Notes: generated by a model not told the origin, from the letters alone. 64,000 nt of DNA from Balaenoptera acutorostrata (GCF_949987535.1 NC_080082.1:31904011-31968010); one strand, 5' to 3'; positions 1 to 10,311 are shown, counted from the first letter of the stretch. Numbers and translations are program-made.

Positions 1-295
1 CTGGAATACATATAAGAAAGCCCTCAGGAGCTAGTTTAAAAACATAAATTCCATTCCCAGTAGCCAAAGCTGGAATAATTTGTGCAACGAAACAAAGTAG
101 TATTGGATTATAGCCTGGGGTATAAAATAAAATCCACAAGTCCATACTATTACAAATTAAAAAAATAATTAGTGAGAGAGAAGAGCCCAACCTCCCATGA
201 AGAATTCTAAATAAATTATGTAGACACACGACCCTAAAGTACGGGGGACAGACCGTCCACTCCCTTAAGCATGGGTTGCACATAATAATCTTCCT

Positions 296-432
296 GGACT
301 TCCCTGGCAATCCAGTAGTTAAGACTCTGCGCTTCCAATGCAGGGGGTGCAGGTTCAATCCCTGGTTGGGGAACTAAGATCCCACATGGTGCACAGTGCT
401 GCAAAAAAAACAAAAAACAAAAAAAAAAACAC
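296..432 (+). repeat. Short CHR-type tRNA-derived SINE
   Basis: It begins 'cttccctggcaatccagtag', carries the B-box-like 'ggttcaatccctgg' and 'ggggaactaagatccca', and ends in a degenerate A-rich tail. This is the short cetartiodactyl SINE form. Target-site repeats are not clear. Confidence 0.8.
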
Positions 433-661
433 AAAAACTTCCTTCCAAGAGAACAGTATGGAACAGGGGAAACAGAGCAACTTCACAGAGAAACCTAACA
501 AATGCTACCTCAGCCAGGTGATCCAGGGTAGTAGCAGCAGTGGTAAGTCATGTTGATATTATGGACACGTCATGTGATGTGATGAAAAAAGGCACTTTAT
601 TTTTGTGGTCTTCCTCTCCTAAACCCATAACCCTAGTCCAACCATGAGAAAAATATCACAC

Positions 662-1026
662 AAATTCCAATAGCAAGGGGCTTCCCTGGTGGCGCAGTGG
701 TTGAGAATCTGCCTGCTAATGCAGGAGACACGGGTTCGAGCCCTGGTCTGGGAAGATCCCACATGCCACGGAGCAGCTGGGCCCGTGAGCCACAGCTGCT
801 GAGCCTGCGCGTCTGGAGCCTGTGCCCCGCAACGGGAGGGGCCGCGATAGTGAAAGGCCCGCGCACCGCGATGAAGAGCGGTCCCCGCACCGCGATGAAG
901 AGTGGCCCCCACTTGCCGCAACTAGAGAAAGCCCTCGCACGAACCGAAGACCCAGCACAGCCAAAAATAAATAAATAAATAAATAAATAAATAAAATTAA
1001 AAAAAAAAAAAAAAATTCCAATAGCA
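662..1026 (+). repeat. Long CHR-type SINE with 14-bp target-site duplication
   Basis: The full-length element runs from 'ggggcttccctggtggcgca' to an (AATA)n/A tail and is flanked by identical copies of aaattccaatagca (662-675 and 1013-1026). The body contains an extra tandem copy of about 24 bases around 'gcaccgcgatgaagag' (about 865-905), absent from the other copies in the window. Confidence 0.9.
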
Positions 1027-1109
1027 GGGTATTCTATAGTACATCTGACTGGTACCCCTCAAAACTGGCAAGGTCATCCAAAACAGAGGAGTTCTGAAAC
1101 ACTGTCACA

Positions 1110-1398
1110 GCCAACAAGAGCCTAAGGAGACATGACAACTAAATGCAATGTAGGACACTGGACAAGATCCTGGAATAGAAAAAGGACATTAGGTAAACAC
1201 TGAGAAAATCTAAATAAACTATGGGCTTGCGTTATTAATAATGGATCAGTATGCTTCATTAATTGTAACAAATGGACTATGGGTTAACAAACGGTTAGTA
1301 GGGGGACCTGGGTGTGGGGTATATGGGAACTCTCTGTACTATCGTCTCAGTTTCTCTGTAAATCTAAACTGGTCTAAAAAAATAAAGTCTATTAAAAA
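1110..1398 (+). repeat. L1 3' end fragment (L1M-type)
   Basis: Contains the typical tail words 'gggtgtggggtatatgggaa', 'ctctgtactat', 'tttctctgtaaatctaaact' and a terminal 'aataaagtctatt' followed by A-rich sequence. It is 5' truncated. Confidence 0.8.
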
Positions 1399-1837
1399 CA
1401 AACAAATTCCTGGGTTGACCCTCAGAACCCCTGGCCTTCTGGTGCGCATTTGCACAGCTGTAGCAGAGCTGTGAATGAAGCCAGGCGCACCACCTGCCTG
1501 ATGACAGACTGAAGAGAAGCAGCAGAGACAGCAGAATCTGCAGGGAGGGAGACAGTTCACTCCAAGGACACTGCATGCCTCTCCTCCATCAGACTCCTCG
1601 AGGTTGGGGCCTGTGCCTCTCTCATAAGACTGGCAGCCTTCCTCATGTGAGAAGTGGATCTCCCCTGCCGGACTGGGCAGCCCCTGAGGGGCAGGGCCCA
1701 CTTTTCCTCTTGAGGAGCTCAAGGAGGCCCTTCTCAGCAGCCCCAGGAGCCACAAATTCTCTATATGCATTTTATCTTCCTTTATGTAAGTCAAGGTTCT
1801 TTATATGAGTGGGAAAAGAGGTTATGCACAAAACATA
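1399..1837. other. No gene or clear repeat recognised
   Basis: Moderately GC-rich sequence with overlapping short frames on both strands. None carries a recognisable domain or start context. Confidence 0.4.
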
Positions 1838-1927
1838 CATTTTTAAAAATTGAAGTAGAGTTAATTTACAATGTTGTGTTAGTTTCAAGTGTACAGCAAA
1901 GTGATTCCGTTATACATACATACATAT

Positions 1928-1979
<52 letters not shown>

Positions 1980-2070
1980 TCTTTTTCAGATTCTTTTGCA
2001 TTATAGATTATTACAAGATATTGAGTATAGTTGCCTGTACCATACAGTAGGTCCTGTTGTTTAACAAAAT
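1838..2070 (-). repeat. Artiodactyl/cetacean-type L1 3' end, split by a TG microsatellite
   Basis: Reads as the reverse of the L1 tail ('tttacaatgttgtgttag', 'gtacagcaaagtgattc', 'ttgcctgtaccatacagtag'). A (TG)n run of about 20 units lies at 1931-1970, where the L1 normally has a TATA-rich stretch. Confidence 0.8.
1931..1970. repeat. (TG)n microsatellite
   Basis: About 20 uninterrupted TG units follow 'atacg' inside the L1 fragment and are flanked by TATA-rich sequence. Likely polymorphic in length. Confidence 0.9.
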
Positions 2071-3183
2071 GTACATTCTTTAAAGGCTGGCAAAAGGTCT
2101 GCTTGCTCCAAAATAACAGGACTCCTAACTCTTTGGATAAGCATAACCAATGCTCATAAGCAGCAAACTCAATAATTTGCATTCAGTGCCTTAAGCCTCC
2201 TCTTCCACCCCCTCCCTCTCCAGTGCCCCTTGTATCCCAGTCCTCAGGAATAGACGAGTGATAACAGTAGTAACAGCTTAAAATTGTGATGCTGCCGATT
2301 CTATACTGGAGCAAAACTCTACATCCCAGAAAGCTGCTTCTTGGTTGCAAGAAGCTGTTACTTGGAGGTACACAGCAAGTCACCCCAAAATGTGGGGACA
2401 GTGTATCAGTAGAATGCATACAAAATGTCTGTGGTGACTGATCTGCAAAAGTTCTTAAGGACAGGACAGGATGTGCCTCTGGACAAAGCAGGAAGAGCAA
2501 GGCCTGGAAATCAAATCAAGACTTGACAATGGAAAAAAAAAAAAAGAAAAGCCAATTGTATTAACATAAGCTGAAAAATATTAGGTAGAGAGAAATGGTG
2601 ATGTCTGAGGAGCTGAGAAAAGGGGGTAAGAAAGAGCAAGTCTTTGAGAGTCTATCTTGTCTCCCACGTTGTCCAGGGTAGTGGGAATCCCTTGAGCATT
2701 CCAGGCAGCTCAGAGCTTCCCAGAATTCTCTCTTGATAGGGATCTTAAGGTTGGTCCAGGGAGCAGCAGGAAGGCAAAGATTCGGTAATTGATTAGTCAC
2801 GTCTATGATGAGCACAGAGATGGGGAATCAGGCCAGTAGTGCTGCCATTCTGGACCGCTGTATCCCTCAGAGGATACAAATATCTTAGGCCCTCCTGGCT
2901 ATTAAAATCATTCATCTTGTTCACCTCGTTTGGATTCCAGGAATGCCAAGCTTCTAAGTAAAATTTGGCATCCCCTGTGACTTTCCTACAGGGGAAAGAA
3001 TGTGCTGATAGGCTGACATAAAGTCTTCAGGCTGCTTCACGGTGCTTGCCCCATTGTGATTTAATATACTTGTGGTCTGGCTTCCTCACCAGGCTGCTGT
3101 GAATTTGGTGATTCTGTCCTTTTTAGCCTGATCAGTTCCATGTGCACTAAAGGCACTCCATCTCTGACCTGCAGCGAATGAGT
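2071..3183. other. No gene or clear repeat recognised
   Basis: Mixed-composition sequence. Short frames on both strands have no recognisable motif. A short A-run lies at about 2530-2545. Confidence 0.4.
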
Positions 3184-3354
3184 GGCATCACCAGCATCCA
3201 GCCCCCTGTCATGCTGGCCCTGAGGGGTTCTTCTCCTGACATTGCCAGCCAGCTGCGCTTTGCCACGTCAATCACCCCGACCGCAGCCATCTACCCTGAG
3301 CCCGGAATGAGCTGTGGGAGGCCTGCAAGAAAAGTGCTACAGCGACCAAAATAA
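3184..3354 (+). pseudogene. Coding-like fragment, 57 codons, family not recognised
   Basis: An open frame begins MSGITSIQPPVMLALRG and ends at TAA after LQRPK. Composition is GC-richer than its surroundings and protein-like. An acceptor-like 'ctctgacctgcag' lies 4 bases before the ATG, the frame is closed upstream by a TAA, and 'aataaa' occurs about 10 bases after the stop. It could be a terminal exon, a piece of a processed pseudogene, or chance. I do not recognise the family and assign no function. Confidence 0.25.
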
Positions 3355-3395
3355 GTTCTGTTGGAATAAAAAAGAATAAGGAAGAAAGAGATCCT

Positions 3396-3640
3396 GTGCT
3401 TGGGGCAAGATGCCAAGAACACATGACAGAAAACAAGCAGAAGGAATTGGCAATGTTTAATCTAGAGCAGGGAAGATCCGGGAGCTCCAACCAGTTCCCT
3501 GTCTTCAAATACCTGAAGGACTGCAGTGATGCAAAGGGGAGAGATTTGTTCCCTGGGGTTCCAGAAGAAAGTATGACAACGAAGGGGTGGCAGATACAGG
3601 GAGAGAGATTTCGGTGAGATAAAAAAGCAGAACTTCTAAA
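3396..3640 (+). repeat. Relic resembling the C-terminus of a CR1/L2/L3-clade LINE reverse transcriptase
   Basis: The + strand frame contains MFNLEQGRSGSS, VFKYLKDCS, RDLFPGVPEES and GWQIQGERFR in that order. These match the pattern FNLE-gR-rGdl-VfKYLkG-LF-vPe-R-G-KLqgeRF seen near the end of CR1-clade LINE ORF2 proteins. The frame is broken at both sides. An old mammalian repeat of another class sharing these words cannot be excluded. Confidence 0.4.
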
Positions 3641-3723
3641 GGCAGTTTTCCTTTAATATCAGGTCATTCAAATATCACCACTTTTATTTTTCTTCTTTCT
3701 TCTGTCACGTTTGTGAGAAGCAG

Positions 3724-3978
3724 TGTAACTCGGCGATTAGGAACACAAACTGGAACAGAAACGCTTGGGTTCATTTTCCAGTCCTGTCACTTACTAGCTA
3801 CATAACTTTGGGCAAGTTACCTTACTTTCCCATGCTTGTTTTCTCTGCTAATAATAGTACCTACCTCCAATAGTACTTAACCCATGTGACTGTGGTGAAG
3901 ATCGATTAAATCATACATGCAAAGTGCTTAGGATAGCGCCCAGCACACAGTATGTGCTCAGCAAGTGGTAGCAACTAT
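3724..3978 (+). repeat. MIR SINE
   Basis: Contains the MIR core in order: 'cttgggttc', 'cctgtcacttactagct', 'tttgggcaagttacctta', 'taatagtacctacctcc' and the 3' 'gcccagcacacagtatgtgc'. Near full length. Confidence 0.88.
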
Positions 3979-4990
3979 TATTTTTTATTATAATCTCATA
4001 CCACTTATACTATTATTTACTATTTTTAAGTAGACACATTATTTATCTAAATTTATTTGAAAGGAAACTTTATATTACTACTGTAAAGGCAAAGCCAGAA
4101 ACACTTGCCATGTATAGATGGAAACTGTACAAATAAACATAAAACAATGTTATTAAATATTAGCTAGCTACTGTTGCCTGTTCCATCCCCTGAATTTGAG
4201 GACTGCTGCCTTTTCCGTAAGAAGGGAGCCGAGCAAGTGTTACAAAAACGGTCTGGTACTTCACTGAGACTTGTTTTGTTGACTGTAGTCAGAAGGCAGA
4301 GTCTGGCAAGTTTAAGGAAGTGAAAGGCCAGTGTGGTTGCAGCTCCTGCTCTAGGGAGAGAGGCAGGGCCGGATCAAAGGGATGGTGTAAAAAGGAAATA
4401 CCTCTCCAAGAATAAGGCTTCGTCATCTTTAGCACCACAGTGCTCTGCCATACCGAATCATCTCACCAGGCACCCAGTGGTATGATCAGCACACTTCAAA
4501 AAGCAGGCAGAAACACTTCATAGACCACCGCGCTCCCCAGCGCCCCCCGGAGGAAACCTGCAGACAGTTTCCAGACACACCCCCTGCCTCTCACTTCTTT
4601 CTAGTCGAAGACAGTTTCTGGCGGCAGGCTGTGTACTCCTGACCGCACGCAGAAGTTGGGGGTCTGCTGGGACGCACAGTGTCTCCGAGCAGCCCCAGAG
4701 AGACTGAGCCGTTTGCCCCAAGGTAACTCACTCATCGACACATCCTTTACTGGCTCTCCTCCCTTCTCTGGTCCGTTTCACTCTCACTGGGCTTTCTGGG
4801 ATCACCTCCCAAATGAATTCCGGGCACCCAAGTCCTGGTCTCATGATCTATTTTGGAGAAACCCCAGCTATGACACAGTTTAACTGTGGCGCTCGAGAAA
4901 TGGCTGAGAATGTTCTATGGAGATTCATGAATCAGGTAAGAATTCAACCAGGAGGACATTTAGTCTCCTTCTGATACTTAGGTCCATGAT
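3979..4990. other. No gene or clear repeat recognised
   Basis: The left half is AT-rich; 4320-4880 is more balanced. A 75-codon open frame at 4656-4883 has no recognisable motif. Confidence 0.4.
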
Positions 4991-4997
4991 TCTAGAT

Positions 4998-5340
4998 CGA
5001 GTCAGCAAACTACAGCCCACGGCCCATGGGCTCTCCCATTGCCTGTTTTTGTACAGCCTGTGAGCTAAGAATGTTTTTTACAATTTTAAATGGTTGGGGG
5101 AAAAAAATGAAAACGAGAATAACATTTTATGGCCCATAAAAATGATATGAAACCCAGATTTCAGTGTCCATCAATAAAGTTTTATTGGAACACAGCTACA
5201 CTCATTCATTCCCATATTGTCTACGGCCGCTTTTACTCCATAACTGCAGAGTTGAGTAGTTGCAGCTGAAACCATATATGGTCCATGAGGCTCAAAACGT
5301 TTACTATCTGGCCCTTTAGAGAAGAGTTTGCTGACCCCTA
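4998..5340 (+). repeat. Non-autonomous hAT-like DNA transposon (MER class)
   Basis: Bounded by 'gtcagcaaactacagccca' and, in reverse, 'agtttgctgacccct', with internal 'aataaagttttattggaaca'. This is the widespread 'tcagcaaactttttctgtaaaggg' mammalian element; a second copy in opposite orientation lies at 37.8 kb. I have not fixed its exact MER number. Confidence 0.75.
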
Positions 5341-5744
5341 TTCAAGATCATTATCCTGCAGGGACAAGAGGCAGATTGAGACCTGGCTGCCCAGTGGATG
5401 GGAAGCCCATCACCAGACCTAGTATTTCGGGGGTTTTTGGATCAGATGTTCACAGCTCCTTTTCCTACATCTCTGTGACCACCCTCACGACTCCCTCTGC
5501 CCGCTGCAGGTACCTAGGACTCCTCCACTGAGGCATTAATGTTTTTACACCAGGAGTAATTTTATTTTTAAAAGGGCATGAGACCTTTTCTTCCCCACAC
5601 TCTGCCCATTGTCCCAGGTGGTTTCATCGACTCTTGATGGCTTCAGTTACTCATTCTTCCCCAAATCAAACCAAATCTCCAGCCCAGGATCGTGTCCTGG
5701 ATCTCAGATCAACACTCAGATGTCTGCTCAACATTAGATTAAGA
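5341..5744. other. No gene or clear repeat recognised
   Basis: A 67-codon open frame covers half of it but has no recognisable motif or conserved-looking context. Confidence 0.35.
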
Positions 5745-5749
5745 TGGGG

Positions 5750-5885
5750 GTGGTGAGATGGGTTTTGCTGCTTATCAGTGGTGTAACTTTGAGCAAGGCA
5801 TGTAACTGACTGGGGCATCAATTTCATCACCTGTCAAAGGTGGGAACAACCCCGCCCAGCCTGCCAGGATTACTGTGCTAATTGG
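5750..5885 (+). repeat. MIR SINE fragment
   Basis: MIR core words 'cttatcagtggtgtaac', 'gagcaaggcatgtaac' and 'catcacctgtcaaaggtggg' are present; the 3' end is missing. Confidence 0.65.
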
Positions 5886-5899
5886 ACGAAAGGTGAGCT

Positions 5900-7035
5900 G
5901 CCCACAAAACACTGCCATCTGGCCCCAGCCTCCCTCTCCAGCATATTATCATATTATCGGGCCTCTGCTTCCTCTGACCACTATACTCCCTGCACACTGG
6001 CTCTCCTTGAGCTCCTTGACTTTGCCGAATTCTCACCTACCTCTGGGCCTTTGCACATGCTGCTTTTTCTGCCCGAAATACTTTCTCCTCATCACACCCC
6101 CCACCCTGGCTGCTTCTCAGCCTTTCTGACCCCTAATCCACACGTATGCCTTTCTGTATGCCTCTCCATCTTTGTGCTTGATTCTCTCAGTGCATGTGCA
6201 GTGATGTCTAATCAGAGTCAATTCTCGTTATTCACAGTGCTTATATTCTATAAAGTTGCCATGAACATGGAACTGGCAAATACTGATCTATTGCTCCTAA
6301 GGGAAAAACCTAAGGTTAGGTTTCTGCAAGCCTCTGGTCACATTTTCATCAACAGATCAATACCTAACCTTATTTTATGGGTGTTTCTGTTTCAAGACCC
6401 CTTATTTAATATATATTGTTGATTCATTCACACTGAACTCACAGCCAATACTACTACAACTCATGCCTGAACAAAGCTTATCTAACACGCATTTTCTCCA
6501 TAAGGCACATCGCAGCTTTCTTGTGCTTGGGAACACTGGACAGCACTTCAGCACTATGTTTGGGGGTGATTTTAAACAGCAAAATCACCAACAGAAAGCA
6601 CAAAAATGCAAAACAAACAAACAAACAAAAAAACCCATGGCACTAAATAGACCACAAAAAGGACACTTGTTCACAGTTCCGAGAGCTGAAACAAGAAAGC
6701 AGTGTCATCTTGTTTTGACCTCAGCTGGGAATACGTGTGTTGAGCGACTCAAATTTTTTGCCGCTCCGTTTGCGTCCATGAATGACCATGAGAAGCGCTG
6801 TGGCTACTGATTTGGGGGTTACAAATAAATTTTAGCGAGTGGGAGAATTTGCAAATATGGAATCTGCAAATAATGAGGATCCACTGTACTTTCTTCCCAT
6901 TTCTCTCATTCACTAGCATGTGAGTTCACTGAGGACTGGTTTACCTCTGTCTTACCGTTTGATCTCTAGCGCCTGGAAAACAGCCTGGCACATAGTAGGC
7001 TCTCAATAATAAATCCAGTTTAAATGAACACGTGA
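5900..7035 (+). repeat. L2 3' region interrupted by a Tigger-like element
   Basis: 'ctgggcctttgcacatgctg' and 'ctttctcctcatcacacc' are L2 3'-region words. After the inserted DNA transposon the tail resumes with 'gtgagttcactgaggact', 'tggcacatagtaggctctca' and 'aataaatccag'. The interruption places the transposon after L2 in time. Confidence 0.75.
6211..6886 (-). mobile_element. Non-autonomous Tigger-like (TcMar) DNA transposon, near full length
   Basis: Inverted ends 'agtcaattctcgttattc' (left) and 'aataatgaggatccactg' (right) are flanked by TA dinucleotides, as for pogo/Tigger elements. On the minus strand the interior carries the decayed start of a transposase with a helix-turn-helix region. 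It is the same family as the + strand copy at 61.4 kb and includes a (CAAA)n run at 6617-6640. No intact protein is encoded. Confidence 0.75.
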
Positions 7036-7059
7036 GTCAATTCAGTGAAAGTGCTTCGT

Positions 7060-7570
7060 TGGCAGCAGTGACGGCTAGTGTTTATGGAGGAGGCACCACG
7101 AGCTGCCCTGTGCTAAGTGCTTTTTCCCTGTTTCCTCTGTCAACAACAAGTAGATTATTGTACTTTTGCCATGGGCTCTGGAATCGGACTGCCTGGGTTC
7201 AAACACAGGACCTGCCTTTTATTAGTTATTTAACCCTGAGCAAGTTCCTTGACCTCTCTGAGCCCCAGCTTCCTTCACTATCAAATGGGGTAGTTATAGT
7301 AGTACCTTGTGGGCTATGGTGATGAGTTGATGTGGCCATGCGAAGAAAGCGTTTAGCCCTGTGCCAGGCACAGGCAGGTCCGTAGTAAACATTACCTCTT
7401 ATGGGCAATAATTCCCATGGCAACTCTTAAGAGTTTTATATGATACTATCATACCCATTTTGCAGATGAAGGAACTGAGGCTAGGAGTGGTTCCGTGAGT
7501 TTTCAAGAGTCACACAGCCCAGGAAGGGCTGGCTCTAGGAACTCCAAGCCTATGCTCATAACCGCTTTGG
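7060..7570 (-). repeat. MIR SINE (minus) split by a second MIR (plus)
   Basis: Minus-strand MIR words 'gtgctaagtgct' lie on the left. 'attttgcagatgaaggaact' and 'gtcacacagcccagga' lie on the right, at about 7420-7570. The middle part at about 7160-7410 is a + strand MIR, so one MIR landed in another. Confidence 0.7.
7160..7410 (+). repeat. MIR SINE inside the minus-strand MIR
   Basis: The ordered MIR words 'ggctctggaatcggactgcc', 'tgagcaagttccttgacc', 'ctatcaaatggggtag' and 'ccctgtgccaggcacagg' cover nearly the whole element. Confidence 0.8.
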
Positions 7571-7904
7571 TGTAAATGTAGCATTTACTAATATGATGAG
7601 GGCTGCTCCAGGAGGCCCCCTGAACTTCTGTAGGATCTGGGTAAAAAGAAACCCACCTCTCTCATGAGTCTTTTCTCATATTCTACATCTGTGTCTTTCT
7701 GTTCCCTGCCCACTTTCGAGTTCAACCCTTTCAGAACCAGCCCTATTGGGAGGGAGGATGTTGGTTTGTTATCTTGGGTTTGACAGCTCAAAGGTGGAGA
7801 TATTTCCTGCTTAAAAGGCATGTTGAAGAAGAAGGAGGAGGAGGAGAAGAATCATCATTCTGGGCTGCAACAACCGTCCTCCTTTTTCTCCAACCCTTTA
7901 AATC
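7571..7904. other. No gene recognised; short GGA-rich run
   Basis: Contains a purine run of GAA/GGA units at about 7826-7850. Otherwise single-copy-looking sequence. Confidence 0.4.
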
Positions 7905-8100
7905 AAGGATCCTCACACTTGGCTGCTAGCTGGGAATCTCCTGGGAAGCTCTGAAATGTCCAGATGCCCAGGCCCCAACACAGACCTCCTACATCTGAGT
8001 CTCGGAGGCGGGTGGGGTGGGAGGGAAACGGGGCATCAGTATTTTTTAATGCTCCCCAAGCGATTCCAATGGGCAGGCAAGTTGGAGAAATGGTGCTTTG
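7905..8100 (+). repeat. MER5A-like hAT-Charlie element
   Basis: The end 'ctcacacttggctgctagct', internal 'agatgcccaggcccc' and 'catctgagtctc', and the right half 'gggcatcagtattttttaa' match the MER5A pattern. It lies directly upstream of the CpG island. Confidence 0.75.
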
Positions 8101-8149
8101 GATCTTATTAGCACTCAGCTCCAAAGCTGAAGTCGCTCTGGGCAGCACT

Positions 8150-8700
8150 AACTCTTTTCTCCTCCTAGGACTGGCTGTTCGGGGATTCGGGCAGGCTCTC
8201 CAGAGGAACCAGCTAGTGGAGGATGTCTGCGTGCGAGCGACCTGGCGTCCAGCTCTGCCCCTAGGCCCAGCTTGGCGACTGCGGGTCTCCAGGTCCCCGC
8301 AGGCAACGACACGTGCGGCCGCTCCGACCTGTATGGTCGTCCGCGGAGACCGCCGGCAGGGCTCGGCGGCCGCCACGCTGCCCACCGCTCATCACAGAGG
8401 TTCGCGGGAAACGCCCGGGGCTCAGGAATCCTACCTTGGCTGTCGGCGCTGCCCTCCGGTGCCCGCAATCCTGAGACTCCGGTTCGATCTGTCGCCGGGC
8501 TCCGCGGTCGCTTTCGTCTGCGCCGGAGAGGCGCCCACTAGAGCGCAGGCGCCACCTAGTGGGCGCGGGGCGCCGGCTGGGAGGTGCGAGCGCAATCAGT
8601 CCCGGGCGGAAATGCAGCCCGGGCTTCCCAATTGGGCGGTTTTCCTACGCGCTGCGCGCCCCGGGCGCAAATCCCGGCTGGGTGGGATCACCTTCACTCC
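8150..8700. promoter_or_regulatory. CpG island, candidate promoter
   Basis: CpG dinucleotides are frequent here (densest about 8225-8670, with many GCG, CGG and CGCG words and GC boxes such as 'gggcgcgggg') while they are scarce in the rest of the window. Such islands usually mark housekeeping or developmental promoters. A donor-like 'ggag/gtgcga' lies near 8582 on the + strand. The long open frames across the block are explained by the scarcity of A/T-rich stop codons. It could be the first exon and promoter of the + strand gene at 16.4 kb, of a minus-strand transcript, or of a non-coding RNA; nothing here decides. Confidence 0.6.
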
Positions 8701-9094
8701 TTAGAGGGCACTGGGAGCAGAACTTGCTGAACTTTCTTTTGGGGGCACGGAGTGGCCTGGAATGCAGAGTGGGATTTTCCTGGCGGGACTCGGGGATCTT
8801 GCCTTTCATCCAAAAGCTTTCAGTACACCCCAATGTGGCAGAGCCTCTCTTTTAAATATAGTGCGAACATCAGAATATGCAAGGGGCTGGGTTTCTCTCA
8901 AGCCCGGGGAGGCCTTTTCCCTACTAGCAACCCTATCTTTTTGCCCCGCCTCACACCCCGCACCTCCCCACCCCCTTGCCCTCCTACTCTGTTCCCTCCT
9001 GTCTCTTTAGCTGAACTTTATTAAACACCCAGCCTTTGTCACACCCGGACACACAGGTCCCTAAGGAGCTGGCAACCCAAGTTATGTTTCTGAC
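8701..9094. other. No gene or clear repeat recognised downstream of the CpG island
   Basis: CpG density falls off after about 8700. 8940-9000 is C-rich pyrimidine sequence. Short frames here overlap one another and show no motif. Confidence 0.4.
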
Positions 9095-9278
9095 CCGGGT
9101 GACATTGACATTTCTTTGGTTGAGGCCGTCCTTGGCACTACAGGACATTTACTTCCCTCACTCCCTGGCGCTAAATGCCAGTAGACACCTCATAGTCATT
9201 GTGACAACCAAAACCACCCCTTCATATTTCCAATTGTCTCCCGGGTTGGAGGAGCACTGCCCTAGGCTGAGAACCTAT
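9095..9278. repeat. MER-class hAT-like DNA transposon remnant
   Basis: The pattern 'ctacaggacatttact', 'gctaaatgccagtagacacc', 'gtgacaaccaaaaccacccc' and 'ggaggagcactgccctaggc' resembles the mammalian element with 'aaatgctagtagcaccccc' and 'gttgagaaccactg'. Heavily decayed; subfamily not fixed. Confidence 0.55.
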
Positions 9279-9324
9279 TAGCTGATTATTAAGGTCAGGA
9301 AAATGGTGGCTTATTGAAAGTGTG

Positions 9325-9470
9325 TACATTTCATTTATTTCTTCCTTCAACAAATGTTAACTGAGCACTTACTATGTGCCACTTTCCTACAAACAAGGGA
9401 TACTACAAAGGACACAACAGCTCAAAATTTCTGCCCTTGTTGAATTTACATTTATGTAACAAATTAACTT
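9325..9470 (-). repeat. L2 fragment
   Basis: 'tttcttccttcaacaaatg', 'gagcacttactatgtgcca' and 'tgttgaatttacattt' are the L2 3' end read backwards. Confidence 0.65.
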
Positions 9471-9777
9471 TTAGCACACACACAAAGGCAATGCAATGTA
9501 ATTGAGCTCTTCGCAGGATAAGTACAGGATTTATTTTTTAAAAAAATACATCAATTTATATAGTGCCCTGGTGATGGAGACAAGTTTGGCAAAAACTTCT
9601 TTTAAGGCAACTTATCTCTGTGGTGATTTTGGGGGATAAGTTCACCAGTGGAAATATTAGACGCACTCTGTGACAGTGAGACCTGAGCCAATCCCCCATC
9701 CCCCCACCTTCGTGTGCCTATTTAAACTTTGGTCTCTCTGTACTGGTGTCATCTGGTCAAAGTGACCATCAAAGGTA

Positions 9778-9882
9778 GAGGAGGAGGGGAAGGGGGAGGG
9801 GGAGGGAGTATTACCTATGAGCAATACCTGGAGGGGCAAGGGGTTCGTGCGCGCACGTGCATGTGTGCGTGCATGCGTGTGT
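9778..9882. promoter_or_regulatory. G-tract followed by alternating purine-pyrimidine tract
   Basis: Four G runs of 4-5 bases lie at about 9784-9808 (quadruplex-capable). About 35 bases further on, 9845-9880 is an almost perfect alternation of CG, TG, CA and GC steps, including 'tgcgcgcacgtgcatgtg', the type of sequence that can form Z-DNA. Function is unknown. Confidence 0.5.
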
Positions 9883-10311
9883 CACTGACAAGGGCCACCC
9901 CCAGCCTACTTAGGGCTGGCTCCTGCCCTGGTGAAGGTGAATCAGTCAGAGAAGTGCTGACAGGTACACTTCCCATTCTGTCACTTTAAAGTGTCTCTGA
10001 GTCACTTCCAGTCCTTGCAAGAGCTCTCTCCTCCTCCCCTATGCACCACCCCACTTTGGCCCAAAGCTTGCCCCAGCAAAGACCTATATTATAACCTCTG
10101 CAAGTCTGATGCCAGGCATCACCTGATGAGGTTAAAGGCTTCCTAAGGACTTTAAGAAGAACTCTCCCCTGAGTTCTTCTAGCATTTTGTTCATTCCACT
10201 AATCACAGTGCTTTGGAAACTGCGGTTATCAACAGGTCTGTTTTCTGCATAGGTCCTCCGTAGGTGATCTCCTTGAGGGTCTGCGCCATGTTGGATAGGT
10301 AAAAGTAGTGT
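9883..10311. other. No gene or clear repeat recognised
   Basis: Single-copy-looking sequence with no open frame of note. Confidence 0.4.

Noticed and set aside
1339..1794. A 151-codon minus-strand open frame
   Set aside because: It starts in unassigned sequence and ends in an L1 tail; no motif, and no codon-like composition difference.
7964..8704. A 246-codon + strand open frame across the CpG island
   Set aside because: CpG-rich sequence lacks A/T-rich stop codons, both strands and several frames are open here, and the left part lies in a MER5A-like element. No domain is visible.
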